Shown here in pieces: positions 60,111 to 64,000 of a DNA stretch of 64,000 bases. The translations under genes and the position numbers were made by a program. The first letter of the stretch is position 1; every line of letters starts with the position of its first letter. Location: positions 14,065 through 78,064 of the forward strand of contig CAYZXS010000015.1 of the NCBI GenBank assembly GCA_964482495.1, in the 5' to 3' direction. Origin of the DNA: J029 sp964482495. Lineage in GTDB: Bacteria > Planctomycetota > UBA1135. The notes under the pieces are model-generated. The model made no database searches, was not told where the DNA came from, and saw only the letters and a program-made list of their open reading frames with translations.

Positions 60111-62072
60111 ATGCCCGAAAACACCGTTCCCTACCCGGGGCAGCCGGCCACGACGGACGGCTCCGCGATGGTGGCCTACGTCGAGACCCACATCGGCGAA
60201 GGCGCCTGCGGCTACCCCATCACCTCGTCGACCAACATGGGCCAGGCCTTCGAGGTCTCGGTCGCCGCCGGCAAGTCCAACCTCTGGGACACGCCGCTGG
60301 TCTTCTTCGAGCCCGAGAGCGAGCACAGCGCCGCCTCGGCCTGCGAGGGATACGCCGCCTCCGGCGGCCGGGTCACCACCTTCACCTCCGGGCAGGGCCT
60401 GGTGCTGATGAAGGAGGTGCTCTACACCATCGCCGGCAAGCGCCTGCCGGCGGTCTTCCACATCGGCGCCCGGGCGCTCACCAGCCACTCGCTGAACGTG
60501 CACGCCGGCCACGACGACGTCGCCGCGGTGCTCGACTGCGGCTGGGGCATCCTGATGGCCCGCAACGCCCAGGAGTCGGCCGACCTCGGCCTGGTCTCCC
60601 GGCGCGTGGCGGAGGACACCGCCACGCCGTTCATGAACGTGCAGGACGGCTTCCTGACCACCCACACGGTCGAGAACGTGGTGCTGCCGGAGCCGGAGTT
60701 CATGAAGGACTTCGTCGGCGACCCGCGGGAGAAGCTCCAGAACCTGATGAGCACCGACACCGCCCTGATGAGCGGCGTGGTGCAGAACCAGGACTCCTAC
60801 ATGAAGGGCAAGGTGGCGCAGCGGGCCTTCTACGACCTGCTGCAGCCGAAGCTCGAGGAGGCCTTCGCCGAGTTCGGCGCCGCCACCGGCCGCGACTACG
60901 GCCTGATCGACTGCTACCGCTGCGAGGACGCCGACTTCATCGTCGTCGGCATGGGCACCCTGATGGAGACCACCGCGGCCACCGTCGACTGGATGCGCGA
61001 CAACACCGAGCTCAAGGTCGGCTGCGTCAGCGTCATCTCCTGGCGGCCCTTCCCCGGGCGCGAGCTGGCGCAGGCGCTGGGCAAGGCCAAGGCCGTGGCC
61101 GTGATCGAGCGGCTGGACGTGCCCGCCGCCCAGTCCAACCCGCTGACGGCCGAGATCAAGGCGGCGCTCTACGACGCCAACTGCGGCGCGCCTGGCTACG
61201 AGCCGCTGCAGGGCATGCCGGTGATCTACGAGGGCTCCGGCGGCCTCGGCTCGCGCGACGTCCGCCCCGGCGACGTCAAGGCGCTGTTCTTCCACATGGC
61301 CGAGGGCAAGGAGACGGTCGCCGGCCGCTACTTCTCGCTCGGCATCGACCACCCGACCGCGATCACCCGGCCCGATGACCCGGACGTCCGCCCCAAGGGC
61401 AGCTTCTCGATGCGCGGCCACTCGGTCGGCGGCTTCGGCTCGGTGACCACCAACAAGGTCATCGCCACCCTGGTGGCCGACCTCTTCGACAAGCAGGTCC
61501 AGGCGTATCCCAAGTACGGCTCGGAGAAGAAGGGCCTGCCGACCACCTACTACCTGACGATCGCGCCGGAGCACATCCGGATCCACTGCGAGCTCAACCA
61601 CGTCGAGTTCGTGCCGCTGAACGACGTCAACGCCTTCCAGAACGGCAACCCGCTGTTCGGCTTGCAGGAGGGCGGCTCGATCCTGATCCAGTCGCCGCTC
61701 GAAGACCCCGAGGAGGTGTGGCGCAACATCCCCGAGCCGGCGCGGCAGAAGATCCGCGAGCGCGACATCCACGTCTACTACCTGGACATGGTGCAGACGG
61801 CCCGCGAGGTCGCCAGCAGCCCGGACCTGATCGTGCGCATGCAGGGCATCGTCCTCCTGGGGGTCTTCCTCAAGGTGACCCCCTTCGCCGAGGAGTCCGG
61901 CCTCGACCACGACCACCTGCTCGAGGGGGTGGAGCGGTCGATCCGCAAGTACTTCGGCCGCCGCGGCGAGAAGGTCGTGGCCGAGAACCTGGAATGCGTG
62001 CGGCGCGGACTGGACGACGTCCGCGAGGTCCCGCGCGCGATCATCGAATCCGAAACCACCCTGAGCGTCTGA
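60111..62072 (+). CDS. porA: Pyruvate:ferredoxin oxidoreductase, alpha-gamma part (domains I-III)
   Basis: About 653 residues corresponding to the N-terminal half of single-chain PFOR. Domain I has the substrate-binding GYPITSSTNMGQ, EPESEHSAAS, TTFTSGQGLVLM and the conserved arginine in HIGARALTSHSL. Domain II follows (IVVGMGTLMETT). The gamma-like domain III begins near RGHSVGGFGSVTTNKV. The ATG at 60111 is chosen, but in-frame GTGs at 60075, 60078 and 60099 are possible. Eight bp separate it from porB. Together the two oxidise pyruvate (or another 2-oxoacid) to the acyl-CoA with ferredoxin as acceptor, a usually oxygen-sensitive reaction. Confidence 0.88.
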   Translation: MPENTVPYPGQPATTDGSAMVAYVETHIGEGACGYPITSSTNMGQAFEVSVAAGKSNLWDTPLVFFEPESEHSAASACEGYAASGGRVTTFTSGQGLVLMKEVLYTIAGKRLPAVFHIGARALTSHSLNVHAGHDDVAAVLDCGWGILMARNAQESADLGLVSRRVAEDTATPFMNVQDGFLTTHTVENVVLPEPEFMKDFVGDPREKLQNLMSTDTALMSGVVQNQDSYMKGKVAQRAFYDLLQPKLEEAFAEFGAATGRDYGLIDCYRCEDADFIVVGMGTLMETTAATVDWMRDNTELKVGCVSVISWRPFPGRELAQALGKAKAVAVIERLDVPAAQSNPLTAEIKAALYDANCGAPGYEPLQGMPVIYEGSGGLGSRDVRPGDVKALFFHMAEGKETVAGRYFSLGIDHPTAITRPDDPDVRPKGSFSMRGHSVGGFGSVTTNKVIATLVADLFDKQVQAYPKYGSEKKGLPTTYYLTIAPEHIRIHCELNHVEFVPLNDVNAFQNGNPLFGLQEGGSILIQSPLEDPEEVWRNIPEPARQKIRERDIHVYYLDMVQTAREVASSPDLIVRMQGIVLLGVFLKVTPFAEESGLDHDHLLEGVERSIRKYFGRRGEKVVAENLECVRRGLDDVREVPRAIIESETTLSV

Positions 62073-62080
62073 GCGGAACC

Positions 62081-63916
62081 ATGACCACGACCCAAGAACA
62101 GGACCTGTTCGACCTGATCGACGTCCAGGACTTCGAGCAGCGCATCGTCGGCTGCTACAACGACGGCACCGCCGAGCTGGCGCTGCCCGCCGACCTGTCG
62201 GTGGCCCGCTCGGTCATCGCCCCGGGCACGGCGGCGCTGCGAGACTTCAGCTACATCGGCCCGGACGCGCCGGTGCTCGACAACAAGAACTGCGTCGGCT
62301 GCATGGAGTGCGTGACCGAGTGCCCGGACACCGCGATCCTGGCCAAGGTCGTGCCCGCCGCGGAGTACGAGCGGCGGCTGGCGGCCTTCGACAGCGACGC
62401 CGAGCGCGAGCAGTTCGCCGGCCACTTCAACCGCACCCGCAAGTACTACGACGCGGTCGAGAAGAAGGGCGGCGAGCCCGGCATGTTCGGCATCTTCGTC
62501 GACCCGACCAAGTGCAAGGGCTGCGCCGAGTGCGTCGAGGTCTGCGGCGACCACGACGCCCTCCACATGGAGGTCAAGGACGACCGCGGCCTGGACTGGT
62601 ACCTGACCGGCTGGAAGCACTTCCAGGAGCTGCCCGACACCCCGGACGCCTACATCAACGAGCGCGTGCTCACCGACATGATGCTGTCGACCGAGGCGAT
62701 CTCGACCTTCACCGGCGGCGCCGGCTCCTGCATGGGCTGCGGCGAGGTCTCGGCCCTGCGCATGATGCTGGCCGCGACCGCCTTCGTGCACGGCAAGGAC
62801 AACATCGGCCTGGTCGCCGCGACCGGCTGCAACACCGTCTACGCCTCGACCTACCCCTACAACCCCTACACGGTGCCGTGGATGAACTCGCTGTTCGAGA
62901 ACGCCGCGACCACCGCCGCCGGCGTGCGCCTGCGGTGGGACCAGATGGGCTGGGACCACAAGAAGATCTGGGCCCTCGGCGGCGACGGCGGCATGATCGA
63001 CATCGGCTTCCAGGCGCTGTCGCGGCTGCTGGCCTCGGGCATGAACGTGAACGTGATGATCCTGGACACCCAGGTCTACTCGAACACCGGCGGCCAGACC
63101 TCGACCGCCTCCTTCTTCGCCCAGGAGGCCAAGCTGTCGGCGCACGGCAAGGCCCGCGGCGGCAAGGTCGAGCACCGCAAGGAGGCGGCCCAGATCGCCA
63201 TGATGCACCCGGACGTCTACGTCGCCCAGACGACCGCGGCGCACCCGAACCACTTCTACCGCGCCGTCATGGGCGCCAACGAGTACGACGGGCCCTCGGT
63301 GGTCATGGTCTACACCACCTGCCAGCCGGAGCACGGGGTCGGCGACGACATGTCGAGCCACCAGGCCAAGCTGGCGGTCGAATCCCGCGCCTTCCCGCTG
63401 CTGATCCACGACCCGCGCGAGGGTGAGTCCCTCAAGGAGCGCATCAGCCTCAAGGGCAACCCGGCCCTCAAGGAGGACTGGAGCAAGAACTCCAAGACCG
63501 GGGAGGACTACACCTTCACCGACTTCGCCCGGACTGAGGGGCGCTTCCGCAAGCACTTCGACAAGGACGGGAATCCGGATGAAGGGATCCTGGCGGGGGC
63601 CCAGCAGCGGCTGGCGAATTGGCGGCAGCTTCAGGAGTGGGGGGGGTGGCGGTGGGGTCCCCGGGTGCGCCCCACGCCTGCGGCCCCCCGGTGTGGGCGG
63701 GCCTCTCTGCCTTCACGGCTGCCGCGCTCCGTGATTTCGCGCTGCGCGCGAAATCACGGGCGGCGCCGAGGCGGCAGAGAGGCCACCCTCACGGGCTGTC
63801 CCCTGCTTTCGGGCTCACGCTCTGTCCCACGGCCCCCTTCTAGCAGCTGCGGCCGTTCGGTTGGCCGTTGGGGGTACCGGTGGACACGTGGTGGCGTGGG
63901 TGACCGGTGCGGCTAA
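62081..63916 (+). CDS. porB: Pyruvate:ferredoxin oxidoreductase, beta part with ferredoxin domain; abnormal C-terminal tail
   Basis: The frame encodes 611 residues. Residues ~60-165 hold two [4Fe-4S] motifs, CVGCMECVTECPD and CKGCAECVEVCGD. The TPP domain follows with GSCMGCGEVSALR, ATGCNTVYAS, GDGGMIDIGFQA, YSNTGGQTSTAS and a fourth cluster cysteine in TTCQPEHG. The normal domain ends near RLANWRQLQEWGG (about 63640). After this the frame passes a run of eight G (63638-63645) and continues for ~90 Arg/Gly/Pro/Ser-rich residues through a large palindrome to a stop at 63914. That tail looks like read-through of non-coding DNA, from a lost stop, an element insertion or a sequencing indel. Confidence 0.85.
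   Translation: MTTTQEQDLFDLIDVQDFEQRIVGCYNDGTAELALPADLSVARSVIAPGTAALRDFSYIGPDAPVLDNKNCVGCMECVTECPDTAILAKVVPAAEYERRLAAFDSDAEREQFAGHFNRTRKYYDAVEKKGGEPGMFGIFVDPTKCKGCAECVEVCGDHDALHMEVKDDRGLDWYLTGWKHFQELPDTPDAYINERVLTDMMLSTEAISTFTGGAGSCMGCGEVSALRMMLAATAFVHGKDNIGLVAATGCNTVYASTYPYNPYTVPWMNSLFENAATTAAGVRLRWDQMGWDHKKIWALGGDGGMIDIGFQALSRLLASGMNVNVMILDTQVYSNTGGQTSTASFFAQEAKLSAHGKARGGKVEHRKEAAQIAMMHPDVYVAQTTAAHPNHFYRAVMGANEYDGPSVVMVYTTCQPEHGVGDDMSSHQAKLAVESRAFPLLIHDPREGESLKERISLKGNPALKEDWSKNSKTGEDYTFTDFARTEGRFRKHFDKDGNPDEGILAGAQQRLANWRQLQEWGGWRWGPRVRPTPAAPRCGRASLPSRLPRSVISRCARNHGRRRGGREATLTGCPLLSGSRSVPRPPSSSCGRSVGRWGYRWTRGGVGDRCG
63701..63783. repeat. Nested palindromic element at the porB 3' end
   Basis: An outer inverted repeat GCCTCTCTGCC (63701-63711) and GGCAGAGAGGC (63773-63783) encloses an inner perfect 14-bp stem, CCGTGATTTCGCGC (63729-63742) with GCGCGAAATCACGG (63746-63759) around a TGC loop. 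The whole can fold into one long hairpin. It is followed by two related ~10-bp pieces (GGGCTGTCCC and CTCTGTCCCA). The look is that of a dispersed REP-like or MITE-like element. The remaining ~80 bp to the window end show nothing I recognise. Confidence 0.7.
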
Positions 63917-64000
63917 GGGAATGTGGAGGTTGCCTTTGATGGGCGATGTTGTTGACCGTGGGCGGAACCGCTCCCTCCCCAGTTCCCCCCTGGGCCTGCG

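Overview
The window is very GC-rich, almost fully coding DNA from a Gram-negative-type (diderm) bacterium. Evidence for an outer membrane is a predicted outer-membrane barrel protein, several lipoproteins and a YidC with a large periplasmic domain. Third-position G/C bias is strong enough to leave long open antisense frames. Adjacent genes are mostly coupled by ATGA/GTGA/TTGA overlaps, and GTG and TTG starts are common. Short signal peptides ending in AQ or just before QD/QE, an FG-GAP repeat protein with a Cys-rich C-terminal domain, and a secreted terpenoid-cyclase-like repeat protein remind me of Planctomycetota. That placement is an inference by style only. I found no rRNA, tRNA, CRISPR array or transposase.

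Layout. 1-5283 (minus): an operon for a Znu-type metal ABC transporter with a His-rich outer-membrane protein, a small Cys/His protein and, at its end, a truncated membrane histidine kinase. 5321-7393 (plus): moaA, a metallo-beta-lactamase-fold hydrolase and a small membrane protein. 7390-11992: GT2 glycosyltransferase, OPT-family transporter, PAP2 protein, and a divergent M28/glutaminyl-cyclase-like enzyme. 12044-21308 (minus): smc, an ATP-cone protein resembling an inactive NrdD, nrdR with a candidate NrdR box, mnmE and yidC. 21320-25006: phosphoesterase, SurA/PrsA-like isomerase, nadD, hisS. 25057-27324 (plus): a 63-residue lipoprotein with its own promoter and terminator, then a coiled-coil lipoprotein coupled to a terpenoid-cyclase-like protein. 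27260-33920: gluQRS, PqqB-like protein, larC, comF, pcm, yceI and membrane proteins. 33933-35360: FG-GAP repeat protein.

35617-41030 (plus): a complete molybdenum hydroxylase whose FAD subunit carries the four-cysteine insertion of 4-hydroxybenzoyl-CoA reductase, coupled to a membrane coiled-coil/zinc-ribbon protein and a GNAT acetyltransferase. 41034-42523 (minus): an alpha/beta hydrolase and a membrane protein. 42578-50527 (minus): a full tryptophan operon, trpL-E-G-D-C-F-B-A, followed by a stand-alone chorismate-mutase-like peptide and a DAHP synthase. It is headed by a classical transcription attenuator: a leader peptide with three consecutive Trp codons, competing hairpins and a terminator. 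50567-54891 (minus): a seven-haem cytochrome c, guaA and guaB.

54967-63916 (plus): a secreted protein that looks like an inactive gluzincin peptidase, a divergent AceE-like E1, and a two-gene pyruvate:ferredoxin oxidoreductase. The last coding frame runs through a G8 tract into a large nested palindrome.

The items most worth follow-up are the trp attenuator and its aro extension, the NrdD-like protein beside nrdR, the benzoyl-CoA-reductase-type hydroxylase, the AceE-like/PFOR cluster and the palindromic element at the right end. Start codons were chosen mainly from overlaps with upstream stops.
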